A stretch of 64,000 bases of DNA from Shinella sp. UYSO24 (GCA_902167985.1 CABHNZ010000005.1:186001-250000); one strand, 5' to 3'; shown: positions 48,872 through 60,857, counted from the stretch's first letter. Translations and numbers: made by a program. Notes: generated by a model from the letters alone, not told the origin.

Positions 48872-49305
48872 TGCAACCGGCATTGACCAAGAACCAGTCG
48901 CTGGTCTTCGATGTTCTGGAACGGTCGGAAGCACCGCTTTCGGCCTATACGATCCTCGACAAGCTGCGCGACCACGGGTTTCGCGCGCCGTTGCAGGTCT
49001 ACCGGGCGCTCGACAAGCTGACCGAATTCGGCATGGTGCACCGACTCGAAAGCCTCAATGCCTTCGTCGCCTGCGCCCACCGGGAAAGCGAATGCTGCGG
49101 CGCCAAGAACGCGCATGGCGCCCATGGCCATGGTCATGGGCACGGCACGGTGGCCTTTGCGATCTGCGACAGCTGTGGCCATGTGTTCGAGTTTCACGAC
49201 CATACGGTGGATCACCGGCTGGACGACTGGTCGAAGTCGAAAGGTTTCAAGCCGGCCAAGACGACGATCGAGATCCGCGGCGTCTGCGCCAAATGCGCGG
49301 CCTGA
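48868..49305 (+). CDS. zur: Zinc uptake regulator Zur (Fur family)
   Basis: 145 residues, intact. Winged helix: SAYTILDKLRDHGFRAPLQV then YRALDKLTEFGMVHRL. Metal sites: HRESECCGAKN and a His-rich stretch AHGAHGHGHGHG in the hinge, FAICDSCGHVFEFHDH with CxxC, and the second CxxC at the end (VCAKCA). Zur represses znu genes when zinc is sufficient; here it is the last gene of the operon it controls. The extra His-rich hinge insert is longer than in E. coli Zur. Confidence 0.94.
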   Translation: MMQPALTKNQSLVFDVLERSEAPLSAYTILDKLRDHGFRAPLQVYRALDKLTEFGMVHRLESLNAFVACAHRESECCGAKNAHGAHGHGHGHGTVAFAICDSCGHVFEFHDHTVDHRLDDWSKSKGFKPAKTTIEIRGVCAKCAA

Positions 49306-49307
49306 CC

Positions 49308-49410
49308 TAGAGCAGTTTTCGCCTTTCTTCGAAACGTGAAACTGCTCTATCTCTTGTTTTCACGCAATTCCGGACGCAAAACCGGTTCCCACTTTTGCTG
49401 GAATTGCTCT
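49308..49410. repeat. Rhizobial intergenic mosaic-type repeat
   Basis: Two palindromic modules: TAGAGCAGTTT...AAACTGCTCTA (49308-49349) and a second module with CACGCAATTCCGGACGCAAA and CCGGTTCCCACTTTTGC, ending GGAATTGCTCT. I recognise this as the RIME-like element frequent in Rhizobium and Agrobacterium intergenic regions. It lies between zur and the convergent carbonic anhydrase gene. Confidence 0.75.
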
Positions 49411-49449
49411 CAGGGGAAGATGCCTGCCGTTGCGGCAGGCATGAGGGCG

Positions 49450-49973
49450 CTAGAGTTGGCGCAACTCGCGGGAAAAGCGTTTCCAGTTCTCCACATAGCG
49501 CAGGGCTGATTGTGTGAGCTTTTCCACCGCCTCGTCATCCAGCGTGCGGATGGCCCGGGCCGGCGAGCCGACGATCAGCGAATTGTCGGGAAATTCCTTG
49601 CCCTCGGTGATCAGCGCATTGGCGCCGATCAGGCAGTTCTTTCCGATTTTTGCGCCATTGAGGATCGTGGCGCCCATGCCGACCAGCGAATTGTCGCCGA
49701 TGGTGCAGCCATGGACGATGGCATGATGGCCGATGGTGCAGGAGGTGCCGATCGTCACCGGAAAGCGCGGATCGGTATGGATCATCACGCCTTCCTGGAT
49801 ATTGGTGCCGGCGCGATCGTGATCGGTTCGTTATCGCCGCGCAGGACGGCGCAGAACCAGATGCCGACATCCTCGCCAAGCTCGACCTTGCCGATGACAT
49901 GAGCGTCGGGCGCGATCCAGAAACGCCGTCACCGGGCGTTCGGCTGATGGTCTCCAAGCGCGTAGAGCGGCAT
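49450..49973 (-). CDS. Gamma-carbonic anhydrase family protein (several base losses)
   Basis: ATG 49973 ([13 protein letters not shown]). The left-handed beta-helix hexapeptide repeats and the zinc His are visible: [30 protein letters not shown], then [20 protein letters not shown]. An in-frame TGA at 49929-49931 disappears if three bases are restored within ~20 nt (giving [15 protein letters not shown]), and one more base near 49815 restores [15 protein letters not shown]; total 175 residues, the normal family length. Members hydrate CO2 or are inactive relatives (PaaY/YrdA). FAH gene lies just upstream on the same strand. Confidence 0.83.
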
Positions 49974-49995
49974 GGATTTCTCCTGACGATATCGT

Positions 49996-50680
49996 TCAGA
50001 CGACCTTGAGGGTGAGCTTGCGACGCCCTCGGCAGCGCAGGTGATCTCGTCGCCGCGGACGATCGGGCCGACGCCGGCCGGCGTGCCGGTCATGATGACA
50101 TCGCCGGGGGCAAGGACGAAAAGCTTCGACAGTTCGGCGATGATTTCCGGCAGTTTCCAGATCATCTGGTTGAGGTTGCCGGTCTGGCGGCGGGTGCCGT
50201 TGACGTCGAGCCAGATGGCGCCTTCCTGCGGGTGGCCGATCTTCGAGGCGGGAACCAGAGCCGAGACGGGGGCGGAATGTTCAAACGCCTTCGCCACTTC
50301 CCAGGAGCGGCCCATCTTCTTCATCTGGTCCTGCAGGTCGCGGCGGGTGAAATCGATGCCGACGCCGTAGCCATAGACTTTCGAGAGCGCTTCCTCGACC
50401 GGGATATCGGCGCGCCGGCGGAAAGGGCCATGACCATCTCGACCTCGAAATGCACATCCGAGGAGAGCGGCGGATAGGGGAAGGTTTCGCCGTTATAGAT
50501 GTTGTCGGCATTCTTCTGGAAGAAGAAGGGCGGCTCGCGCGAGGGATCGTGGCCCATCTCGATCGCGTGGTCGGCATAGTTGCGGCCGACACAGTAGACG
50601 CGGCGAACCGGAAAACGCTCGGTCGAGCCTTCGACATCAAGCAGAACGGGTTCGGGGGCAGGGATCACGGTGGCAAGCAT
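49996..50680 (-). CDS. Fumarylacetoacetate hydrolase-family protein (two frameshifts)
   Basis: ATG 50680, chosen because AGGA lies about 9 bases upstream; ATG 50689 is possible. FAH-fold motifs: [15 protein letters not shown], metal ligands in [31 protein letters not shown] and [17 protein letters not shown]. Bases lost near 50415 and 50010 restore ~228 residues ending VASLTLKVV-like at TGA 49996. The family cleaves C-C bonds or decarboxylates 2-oxo acids (FAHD1/oxaloacetate decarboxylase, acylpyruvase); this short single-domain form most resembles acylpyruvases. The carbonic anhydrase start is 22 bp downstream. Confidence 0.87.
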
Positions 50681-50920
50681 TCTGGTCATCCTGAATTGAT
50701 GAAAGAAATAAGGACTGTTGCGGGGGAGGCAGCGCCTCCTCCAAGCGCGGTCCCCTTTGTCTGCCAATTTTGCCGATAATCCTAGCCCTGATTTGCTGCA
50801 GCGCGTCGGCTCACGAGAAATTTTCTTTGCGGTGCAGGCTTTGCCGGATGGCTTGCGCATGGCCGCGATTCTGGTCAAAGACTGAGGAGAAAGACACACG
50901 AGAACGCGAAGGTTCGACCC

Positions 50921-51184
50921 ATGCCGAAACAGCCCAAGCTGGAACATTCCGAATTTGCCGGCGAGTTCGAGGACGAAGGCATTACCGTTCTCGTCGATAT
51001 CTTCCGCCCGGCCGGCACCAATGGTGACTGGACGCTGGAAGTGATCAGCCAGACGGAAGTCGTCACCTCCTGGGAAGAGACATTCGCGACCGACAAGGAC
51101 GCCTGGGAGGAGTTTCTGGCGACCGCCGAGCGCGATGGCCTGAAAAGCTTTCTCGACGAGGAAGACGGCGCCTCGGTTCACTGA
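50921..51184 (+). CDS. Small conserved-type acidic protein, 87 residues
   Basis: Function not recognised. ATG 50921, no strong ribosome site (GAAGGTTCG upstream). The protein is acidic and soluble: [40 protein letters not shown], ending [14 protein letters not shown]. Codon use matches neighbouring genes and the frame is clean, which supports a real gene. It precedes dusA by 63 bp on the same strand. Confidence 0.72.
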   Translation: MPKQPKLEHSEFAGEFEDEGITVLVDIFRPAGTNGDWTLEVISQTEVVTSWEETFATDKDAWEEFLATAERDGLKSFLDEEDGASVH

Positions 51185-51247
51185 GGCTGTAATCCGCCCT
51201 TGGTCGCGCCGCTTTCTTTCACCGCACTTCCGCGGTATAGGACCGGC

Positions 51248-52369
51248 ATGACAGCTCATTTCTATGAAACGGCTCATCAGTCCGGCGAAAAGATCTTCGC
51301 CGTGGCACCGATGATCGACTGGACCGATCGCCACTGCCGCGTGCTCCACCGGCAGCTTTCTTCGCGCGCGCTTCTCTATACGGAGATGGTCGTTGCGGAT
51401 GCGATCATCCATGGGCCGCGGGATCGGCTTCTCGGCTATTCCGATATCGAGCATCCGGTGGCGCTGCAGCTTGGTGGTTCGGATGCGGCAAAGCTTTCGG
51501 AAGCCATCCGGATTGCTGCCGATTACGGCTATGACGAGATCAACCTCAATGTCGGCTGTCCGTCGGACCGGGTACAGTCCGGCACGTTCGGCGCCTGCCT
51601 GATGCGCGATGCGGCGCATGTGGCTGATCTCGTGACCGCGATGAAGAAGGTTTCGCCGGTGCCTGTTACCGTCAAGTGCCGGATCGGCGTGGACGATCAG
51701 GAGCCTTCCGAGGTTCTGCCCGACTTTCTCCAGCGGATGATCGGTGCCGGTGCCGATGCGATCTGGATCCATGCCCGCAAGGCCTGGCTGCAGGGGCTTT
51801 CGCCGAAGGAGAACCGCGAGATCCCGCCGCTCGACTATGAGCTGGTGCACCGGATGAAGCGGGAAAACCCGAATGTCTTCCTCGGCATCAATGGCGGGAT
51901 CAAGGATCTCGATGAGGCCGCACGTCACCTGACGGTGATGGATGGCGTCATGCTCGGCCGTGCCGCTTATCAGAATACGGGCCTGCTTGCCGGCGTCGAT
52001 GCGCTGGTCGCAGGTTCGAACCCTGCAGGGGTTGGCACAGTTCAACCGGACTGGCTGGCGCTGCGCGATGCGATGATTGCCTATGCCGAGACGGTGATGG
52101 CGTCGGGCGGTCGCCTGCATCATGTGACGCGGCATATGGTCGGGCTGTTTCAGGGCTTTGCCGGTGCAAGGCGGTTCCGGCAGATCCTGTCTTCGGAAGC
52201 AACCAAGCCGGGCGCCGGTGTCGAGATCATCGAGGCCGCGTTTGCGGCCGTGGATCTCAACCCGCAGCCGGAGCAGGGTGATGGCGACGCGATTACCGGC
52301 GATGCGATGGCCGGTGACGAGATGCGTGGCGGCGAGCGTATCGCGTTTGATATTTGCCTGAAGGGCTGA
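51248..52369 (+). CDS. dusA: tRNA-dihydrouridine synthase A
   Basis: 373 residues, intact, ATG 51248. TIM-barrel FMN enzyme: [20 protein letters not shown] binds FMN, catalytic Cys in [20 protein letters not shown], then [28 protein letters not shown] and [22 protein letters not shown] is diagnostic for DusA, which reduces U20/U20a in the tRNA D-loop with NADPH. The C-terminal ~35 residues ([18 protein letters not shown]) are low-complexity and probably species-specific. Confidence 0.95.
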   Translation: MTAHFYETAHQSGEKIFAVAPMIDWTDRHCRVLHRQLSSRALLYTEMVVADAIIHGPRDRLLGYSDIEHPVALQLGGSDAAKLSEAIRIAADYGYDEINLNVGCPSDRVQSGTFGACLMRDAAHVADLVTAMKKVSPVPVTVKCRIGVDDQEPSEVLPDFLQRMIGAGADAIWIHARKAWLQGLSPKENREIPPLDYELVHRMKRENPNVFLGINGGIKDLDEAARHLTVMDGVMLGRAAYQNTGLLAGVDALVAGSNPAGVGTVQPDWLALRDAMIAYAETVMASGGRLHHVTRHMVGLFQGFAGARRFRQILSSEATKPGAGVEIIEAAFAAVDLNPQPEQGDGDAITGDAMAGDEMRGGERIAFDICLKG

Positions 52370-52472
52370 CGGGTCTGCTGCCCGTCCGTTCCTGTCACCT
52401 TCGGTGTCTGGAAAGGGCAGGGATGCCCCCGCCCTCCCTTGTTCGATTGTGTTCGTTGGTGGAGCTTGCCGG

Positions 52473-53002
52473 TCAGGCCGGCATGCGGCTGTCATATTCG
52501 GTGCGAAGCCGCTGCCAGCCGGCCCAGAACGGCTCCGGTTTGCGGCCGTTCATCTTGGCCGCCAGTATGTCGAGGTGCATGTGCCAGCCGGCGCCGATCA
52601 TCAGCGTATTGCCGCGGTCGGAGATGTTGGCGTGGACGATCGTCAGCTGCACGTCCTTGCCGATCTCCTTCAGGCGGAACGTCACCTCGCCGCCGCCCCA
52701 GGTGAACGCCAGAAGATGCGGTGCATCGACGGCGGTGATGCGGCTCTGCATGCGGTTTTCTTCGGAAAAGCCTTCCGGCCGGTTCGCCGGCGGGTCGGTC
52801 AGTTCATCATTGCGCCAGACGAGTTCGAAAGGTGTGCCGACCGCAAGCTCCATGTCTCCCGCGGCCAGCCACTGGCGGCGCATCTCGCTTTTCGTCAGGT
52901 AATCCCAGACCCGGCTTGCCGGCCCGGCAGAATGCGTTCGATCTTCAGCGTCGCCGGCGCAACCATGGTGGCATAGGGGTCAAGTTTCAGCATGTCATTC
53001 AT
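52473..53002 (-). CDS. AHSA1/SRPBCC-domain protein paired with ArsR regulator (one frameshift)
   Basis: ATG 53002 ([20 protein letters not shown]). One base lost near 52920 splits IERILPG from the continuation [24 protein letters not shown]1-like features include the W-x-x-L-T start, [20 protein letters not shown] and the C-terminal helix [13 protein letters not shown]. About 176 residues. Such proteins bind hydrophobic small molecules in a START-like pocket; in this common gene pair the ligand is usually unknown. Its start overlaps the ArsR-type gene by 8 bp. Confidence 0.85.
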
Positions 53003-53417
53003 CACTCTTCTCCTCTTTGCTCTGCTGTGATCTCTTCGATTTCTCCGCCGGCCTTTCAGCCGGCTTTTCGGGCGGTTTGGCGCGGGCGGCATCCTCGGCG
53101 CGCAGCAGCCGCTCCAGCTGGCCGATGCGGTCGTTCCAGAAGCGCTCGTAGAAGCTCAGCCAGGCATGGGCATTGGCGAGCGGGCCGGGATCAAGCCGGC
53201 ATATATGCGTGCGGCCGCGCACCTCGCGGCGAACGATGCCGGCACTTTCGAGAACCCGGACGTGTTTCGAAACCGCGGCGAGCGACATGTCGAACGGATC
53301 GGCGAGCTCGCTGATTGTTCTCTCGCCCGCCGTCAATGCCAGAAGCATGCGGCGGCGGGTCGTGTCGCTCAGTGCCTGAAACACGGCGTCCATCTGATCG
53401 GAATTATATTCAACCAT
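52995..53417 (-). CDS. ArsR-family winged-helix repressor
   Basis: ATG 53417: MVEYNSDQMDAVFQALSDTT, then RRRMLLALTAGERTISELAD and the recognition helix MSLAAVSKHVRVLESAGIVR. No ArsR-type metal Cys pair is visible, so this is the non-metal subgroup that travels with AHSA1 genes. The last ~30 residues are Lys/Pro/Glu-rich. 140 residues, intact. Two palindromes overlap and precede its start codon, suggesting autorepression. Confidence 0.9.
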   Translation of the reverse strand: MVEYNSDQMDAVFQALSDTTRRRMLLALTAGERTISELADPFDMSLAAVSKHVRVLESAGIVRREVRGRTHICRLDPGPLANAHAWLSFYERFWNDRIGQLERLLRAEDAARAKPPEKPAERPAEKSKRSQQSKEEKSDE

Positions 53418-53423
53418 GTGGTT
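53412..53423. promoter_or_regulatory. ArsR-type operator 1, overlapping the start codon
   Basis: AACCA-TG-TGGTT, a perfect inverted repeat that contains the CAT/ATG start codon of the ArsR-type gene. The flanking bases CAACC...GGTTTA are shared with operator 2. Confidence 0.65.
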
Positions 53424-53451
53424 TAGTATTCGCCTGTGGCGGCGAATTGTC

Positions 53452-53463
53452 AACCGTTTGGTT
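53452..53463. promoter_or_regulatory. ArsR-type operator 2
   Basis: AACC-GTTT-GGTT, a second inverted repeat of the same kind, centre 40 bp upstream of operator 1 (close to four helical turns). Confidence 0.6.
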
Positions 53464-53474
53464 TAATGTTCCGT

Positions 53475-54398
53475 CTATTTCAGGCTGATCAGCGCCGTGC
53501 CGATGATGGCAAGGGCCGCACCGCCCCAGGCATGAGCGCGGGGCATCTGGCCGCTGCGGATCCAGACCATGGGCAGGATGACGATCGGGGTCATGGAGGA
53601 GAGCGTCGAGACGAGGCCGACATTGCCGTTCGTCAATGCCGCCATCAGGAGAACCATGCCGAGTGCGGTGCCGAAGAAGGATGCGGTGACGGCAAGGCCG
53701 AGATCCTTTGCGCGGAACGCTGCCATGTCGCGCCGAAGCGAGGGCAGCGCCAGAATGGCCCAGAAGCAGATGACGGCAAAGCCGGAGCGTACGGCCATGG
53801 CGGCGAAGGGATCGATGCCTGATGCCATGGCCGGGCGGGCGGCAAGGCTGCCGAGCGCCTGTCCGAGTGCGGTGACGACACCGAGCGTGATGCCGAGCAT
53901 GGAGGTCGGCGGTGATGGCGGTACGGGGGCTTCGATCGGCTTGTCGTCGGCAAGCGGGATCATCGCCGGGGGACGGCGGCGGCGAAGGCCGATGGCGATC
54001 AGGATGCCGGCGAGGATCAGGGCGACGCCAAGGCCCTGTCGGGCCGAGATCGTCTCGCCGAAGACAAGATACCCGAAGAGTAGCGCAAATGGCGAGGCAA
54101 GCGAGAAAAGCAGCGCGGTGACGCGCGGCCCGGCGATGAAGATGGCCGCGTAATAGGTCGTAGAGGCAATCACGATGCCGGCAAGGCTCGAGAGGACGAG
54201 GGCCTCGACCTGCCACATGCCGAGGCTCGCCCAGCCGCCGACGATCGTTGTCACGACAGCTGTGAACAGGAAGGCGGCGGTCAGCTGCCAGCGCGCCAGC
54301 CGCATCAGCGGCACGCGACCGTTCAGCTCGTTGACGAACATCGAGCTCAGCGCGATGCAGATGGCGGAGCCGATGGCGAGCGCTTCGGAGATGAACAC
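53475..54398 (-). CDS. EamA/DMT-family transporter
   Basis: 307 residues, intact, with ten hydrophobic helices in two EamA repeats (first ~5-140, second ~170-305), joined by a Pro-rich loop (IEAPVPPSPPTS). ASPFALLFGYLVFGETISAR in repeat one and TPIVILPMVWIRSG in repeat two are family-typical. It is a drug/metabolite exporter of unknown substrate in the inner membrane. It lies upstream of the ArsR-type gene on the same strand. Confidence 0.85.
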   Translation of the reverse strand: MFISEALAIGSAICIALSSMFVNELNGRVPLMRLARWQLTAAFLFTAVVTTIVGGWASLGMWQVEALVLSSLAGIVIASTTYYAAIFIAGPRVTALLFSLASPFALLFGYLVFGETISARQGLGVALILAGILIAIGLRRRRPPAMIPLADDKPIEAPVPPSPPTSMLGITLGVVTALGQALGSLAARPAMASGIDPFAAMAVRSGFAVICFWAILALPSLRRDMAAFRAKDLGLAVTASFFGTALGMVLLMAALTNGNVGLVSTLSSMTPIVILPMVWIRSGQMPRAHAWGGAALAIIGTALISLK

Positions 54399-54484
54399 GG
54401 TTTTGGCGATCCTAAAGGGAGAAGGAGCGCTCTATGACGCAAGGCGGGGCGGAATACAAGCGCCGCCGCGCGAGGCGATAAGTC

Positions 54485-55038
54485 TCAGGCCATGCGGGAC
54501 AGGGTTTCGTCCTTCTTCACCACGCGGTGCCAGATCACTGCCGCCAGGTGCAGGCCGAGGATGAGGAAGAAGGCATAGGCGCCGTATTCGTGCAGTGTGC
54601 CGACGGCACGGCCGAAATTCTGGTCGTGCTGCATCAGGTTCGGCCAGTCGAAGAGGCCGAACCAGGGGATGTCACGGCCCTCGGCGCCGAGGTGATATAG
54701 CCGGCGACCGGCATCAGCAGCATGAGCGCATAGAGGATGCCGTGGGCAAGGCGCGAGGCGAGGTGGGCGTGGCGGTGCGGCTTCTCCTGCCAGTCCGGTT
54801 CGCCGCGATAGGCGCGGACGGGAATGCGCAGGACGAGGAGGGCCAGCGCCGTCATGCCGAGCGACTTGTGGATGGTCATCAGGAATTCGCGTTCGGGCGT
54901 GTGGCCGAGATAGGAGCAGTAGAGGCCGATCGCGAGCGCCGGCAGGATGATGAGGGCCATCGTCCAATGAAGAAGGCGCTGCGCGCGCGAATAGCGGTAA
55001 TGTGACCTGTTGCGATAGGTCGTCTGCGTTCGTGCCAT
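54485..55038 (-). CDS. Cytochrome b561 (one frameshift)
   Basis: ATG 55038 (MARTQTTYRNRSHYRYSRAQ). Four membrane helices with heme-ligand His: RLLHWTMALIILPALAIGLY, TIHKSLGMTALALLVLRIPV, ASRLAHGILYALMLLMPVAG, and LHEYGAYAFFLILGLHLAAV then IWHRVVKKDETLSRM. One base lost near 54690 is restored to give AGYITSA-x-EGRDIPWFGLF. About 184 residues, the family size (YceJ/CybB). It is a di-heme quinol-linked electron carrier or superoxide:ubiquinone-type oxidoreductase in the inner membrane. Confidence 0.9.
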
Positions 55039-55244
55039 GCCGAATCTCCCGGTTTCCATGAGAGGGCTTGCGGTAGCGGGCAGGCAGGAGGCAAGGCCGC
55101 AGGCCGCGGCATCAAGCGAAGGTGAGATGCCGTGATGATGGAGCGAGGCAAGGAGGGGGGCGCGCCTTTTAGAGGGGTGTTGCCAGCAGATGCCACCATG
55201 CGCGGGCTGTCGCGGAGATCCAACCCTCTCAAGGGAAACAGGCG

Positions 55245-55279
55245 TGGACAGATGCTCCGGACGAGCCCGAGCATGACGG
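55245..55279. repeat. Inverted copy of the palindromic repeat found at 45716
   Basis: TGGACAGATGCTCCGGACGA and the following 15 bases match the reverse complement of 45716-45750 at 33 of 35 positions. It lies in the 348-bp noncoding gap (55039-55386) between cytochrome b561 and the gcvP end; nothing else but the gcvP terminator is seen there. Confidence 0.85.
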
Positions 55280-55322
55280 CCGAGAGAGAGGCAGAGGCAG
55301 AGGGTATCTCTTCCCCCGAAAA

Positions 55323-55352
55323 ATCAAGAGGGGGCTCTTGCCCCCTCTTGAT
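55323..55352 (-). terminator. Terminator of the gcv operon
   Basis: ATCAAGAGGGGG pairs perfectly with CCCCCTCTTGAT around a 6-base loop; on the minus strand it is followed by TTTTTCGGG. It lies 34 bases after the gcvP stop. Confidence 0.9.
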
Positions 55353-55386
55353 GTCGCCAGTCGTTTGTCTCTCTGGCCGAAGCGCC

Positions 55387-58259
<2,873 letters not shown>

Positions 58260-58260
<1 letters not shown>

Positions 58261-58622
58261 CAGGCGATCATGTCCTTGTAGGCGGCTTCGTCCATCAGGC
58301 CGTCAGCGTCGGAAACGTTCTTCAGCTTCAATTTGAAGAACCATGCGGCACCTTCAGGATCGGAATTGACCAGCGACGGGTCGTCGACGATCGCCTGGTT
58401 GACTTCGGTGACTTCGCCATCGAGCGGTGCGTAGACGTCGGAAGCGGCCTTGACGCTCTCGACGGTGGCGGCATTGCCGTCCTTCGTCAGTTCCGCGCCG
58501 ACTTCCGGCAGTTCGACGAAGACGAGGTCGCCGAGCTGTTCTGCGGCGTGGGTGGTGATGCCGACGGTGGCGACATCGCCTTCAAGCTTCAGCCATTCGT
58601 GTTCTGCGGTAAATTTCAGCAT
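58260..58622 (-). CDS. gcvH: Glycine cleavage system H protein
   Basis: 120 residues, intact. The lipoylation site is the Lys in [39 protein letters not shown] is the N-terminal family motif. GcvH shuttles the aminomethyl group between P, T and L proteins. It lies between gcvT and gcvP with a 71-bp gap to gcvT and a one-base overlap with gcvP. Confidence 0.97.
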
Positions 58623-58693
58623 GGGGAGATCCTCTCTGGAAGGGAAAACGTTTTGTTCGGTGTCGGGGTGGCGGCCTTGTCGCCGCCACGAAA

Positions 58694-59831
58694 TCAGCGC
58701 TTGTAGGTAGGCGTAATGAAGGGCAGGGCTGCGACCGTGAGGGGCAGGTATTTTCCGCGCACTTCGGCGAAAACCTGCGTGCCCGGCGTGGCCTGCGCAA
58801 CCGGCACATAGCCCATGGCAACCGGGCCTTCGACGGTCGGGCCGAAAGTGCCGGAGGTGACTTCGCCGATTTCGGTCGTGCCCTCGGCATCCGCATAGAG
58901 TTTCGCGTGCGAGCGGACCGGCGCCTTGCCTTCCGGCTTCAGGCCGACGCGGCGGCGGGTGGTGCCGTTTACCAGTTCACCGAGGATGCGGGCCGCACCC
59001 GGAAAACCGCCTTCACGATCGCCGCCGGTCTTGCGGGCCTCTGGATCGCCCATTCGAGCGAGGCCTCGATCGGCGAGGTCGTCAAGTCGATATCGTTTCC
59101 ATAGAGGCAGAGGCCGGCTTCGAGACGCAGGCTATCGCGTGCGCAAGGCCGATCGCCTGACAGTCAGGATGTTCGAGCAAGGCCTTGGCGACGGCAACCG
59201 CATGGGCTTGCGGTACCGAGATCTCGAAACCGTCTTCGCCGGAATAGCCCGAGCGCGAGACGATGCAATCGACGTCGTGCAGCGGGATTTCGCGCACGTC
59301 CATGAATTTCATGGCCGACACGCCGGCCCAGAGTTCGGCGAGAACCGCTTCGGCGCGCGGGCCCTGAAGGGCGATCAGCGCACGATCTTCGAGAAGCGTG
59401 ACATCGCAGCCTTCGAGCTTCGCCTTCATATGGGCGAGGTCCTGATCCTTGCAGGCGGCGTTGACGACGACGAGGAGGTGATCGCCGCGATTGGTGATCA
59501 TCAGGTCGTCGAGGATGCAGCCGTTGTCGTCGGTGAAGAAGCCGTAGCGCTGGCGGCCTTCCTTCAGCGAGAGGATATCGACGGGGACGAGCTTTTCGAG
59601 CGCGAGGGCGGCGTCGGCGTAAGCGCCGGACTTCGCCTTCACGATGACCTGACCCATATGGGAGACGTCGAAGAGGCCGGCGGCGCTGCGGGTGTGGAGG
59701 TGTTCCTTCATGACGCCGAGCGGATATTGCACCGGCATGTCATAGCCTGCAAACGGCACCATCTTGGCGCCGAGTTCCAGGTGAAGCGCGTGAAGCGGGG
59801 TGATCTTCAGATCGTTCGTTTGGTCGTCCAA
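58694..59831 (-). CDS. gcvT: Aminomethyltransferase, T-protein (two frameshifts)
   Basis: ATG 59831 ([20 protein letters not shown]). Motifs: [39 protein letters not shown] and [17 protein letters not shown]. Bases lost near 59145 and 59050 divide the C-terminal part; restored it reads [20 protein letters not shown] and then [11 protein letters not shown] and finally [20 protein letters not shown]. About 379 residues. It transfers the methylene group to tetrahydrofolate and releases ammonia. It is the first gene of gcvTHP, behind the glycine riboswitch. Confidence 0.95.
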
Positions 59832-59937
59832 GGACGCCTCCAGGTTTGGCGGGCCTTTTTTGAAAAGGCGGCACGCCGGCTCAGATTAGGGCGCGCCAGA
59901 TATCGATAACGATATCCTCGTCGGTGCGCCGGTTTCG

Positions 59938-60100
59938 AGCCCCTCTGTCCTTGTCGCCTGAGATTGTTATCCCTTCGGCGAGCCTTCTTTTTCGGAAGGC
60001 TTCTCTCCAGAGTCCTGCAAGTCTATCCGATGGTCCTTTTGCCTGAGAGTTTCCGGGGCGGTTGCTCCTTCGGCACCGCATCAAAGCGGCTTCTCCCATC
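59938..60100 (-). promoter_or_regulatory. Tandem glycine riboswitch upstream of gcvT
   Basis: On the minus strand two aptamers follow each other. Aptamer 1 has GGGAGAAGCC, GCCGAAGGAGCAACCGCCCC and ACTCTCAGGCAAAAGGACC; aptamer 2 has GGAGAGAAGCC, CGCCGAAGGGATAACAATCT, CAGGCGACAAGGACAGAGG. These are the conserved cores of the cooperative glycine riboswitch, which turns on gcv expression when glycine is abundant. The distance of ~107 bp to the gcvT start leaves room for an expression platform; a GGCGGGCC/T-rich region at 59850-59880 may belong to it. Confidence 0.93.
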
Positions 60101-60275
60101 GAATGAGCGCCCATTATCGGTGAGTGACCTGCCTTGGCAAGAGGCAAATGTCGCGGTTGCCAATATTTTTGTCGCCTGCCATCTGCCATCAACAGAAGCG
60201 GCTTTTCCGGACATCCGGAAAATGGGATATCGGGTGGGAGAAAACGCGCGCAAAAAATGCGGGAGGCAGGCTCTT

Positions 60276-60857
60276 ATGACGAAGGCGGGATGGCGGCTGA
60301 AGGCGGTGTTGGCAACAGGCATGATGTTCTGCATCGTACAAGGCGACACCGGTGCGCTGGCGGCCTCGGACATGACGGGTATGCCGGGCATGGCGGGTAA
60401 GGTAGGCGACCCGGCCAGGCAGCCGGCACCGCCGGCCGGAGACACTAAGGGTGAGAGCGCCGGCGGCGCGACCGCGCAGATCGGCGCGCTCACCGTCAGC
60501 GGCGGGTTCGTCCGGGCCATGCTGCCGGGCCAGCCGGTCGGCGGCGGCTATCTGACGATCCGCAATGGCGGTGCGGTCGACGACATGCTTCTGTCGGTCT
60601 CGTCACCTTCCTCGGGAGCCGTCGAGCTGCATGAGATGGCGATGCAGGGCGAGGTGATGCGGATGCGGCGGCTCGACAAGGGGCTTGCGATTGCCGCCGG
60701 GCAGACGGTGAGCCTTGCCCCCGGCGGCATGCACATGATGTTTCTCAAGGTGAAAACGCCGTTCCGGCAAGGCGACAAGGTGGTCGTCAGTCTCCGCTTC
60801 GAAAAGGCGGGCAGTGTCGATGTCATTCTTCCGGTGCTCGCGGCCGGTCAGCAGTAG
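60276..60857 (+). CDS. Periplasmic copper chaperone of the PCu(A)C family
   Basis: 193 residues, intact; ATG 60276 follows GGGAGG. Signal peptide (residues ~7-30, ending ALAAS), then a Met/Gly-rich stretch TGMPGMAGKVGDP and the PCuAC domain with copper ligands in VELHEMAMQGEVMRMRRLDK and APGGMHMMFLKVKTPFRQGD (the H-M...H-M pattern). These proteins deliver Cu(I) to the CuA or CuB site of cytochrome oxidase in the periplasm. No SCO gene adjoins it. Confidence 0.9.
   Translation: MTKAGWRLKAVLATGMMFCIVQGDTGALAASDMTGMPGMAGKVGDPARQPAPPAGDTKGESAGGATAQIGALTVSGGFVRAMLPGQPVGGGYLTIRNGGAVDDMLLSVSSPSSGAVELHEMAMQGEVMRMRRLDKGLAIAAGQTVSLAPGGMHMMFLKVKTPFRQGDKVVVSLRFEKAGSVDVILPVLAAGQQ

Noticed and set aside
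50321..52495. Very long open frame on the minus strand opposite dusA, running into the FAH gene
   Set aside because: Its translation over dusA is His/Arg/Asp-rich and lacks any fold pattern; it is the antisense shadow of a high-GC gene that happens to join the real N-terminus of the FAH-family protein.
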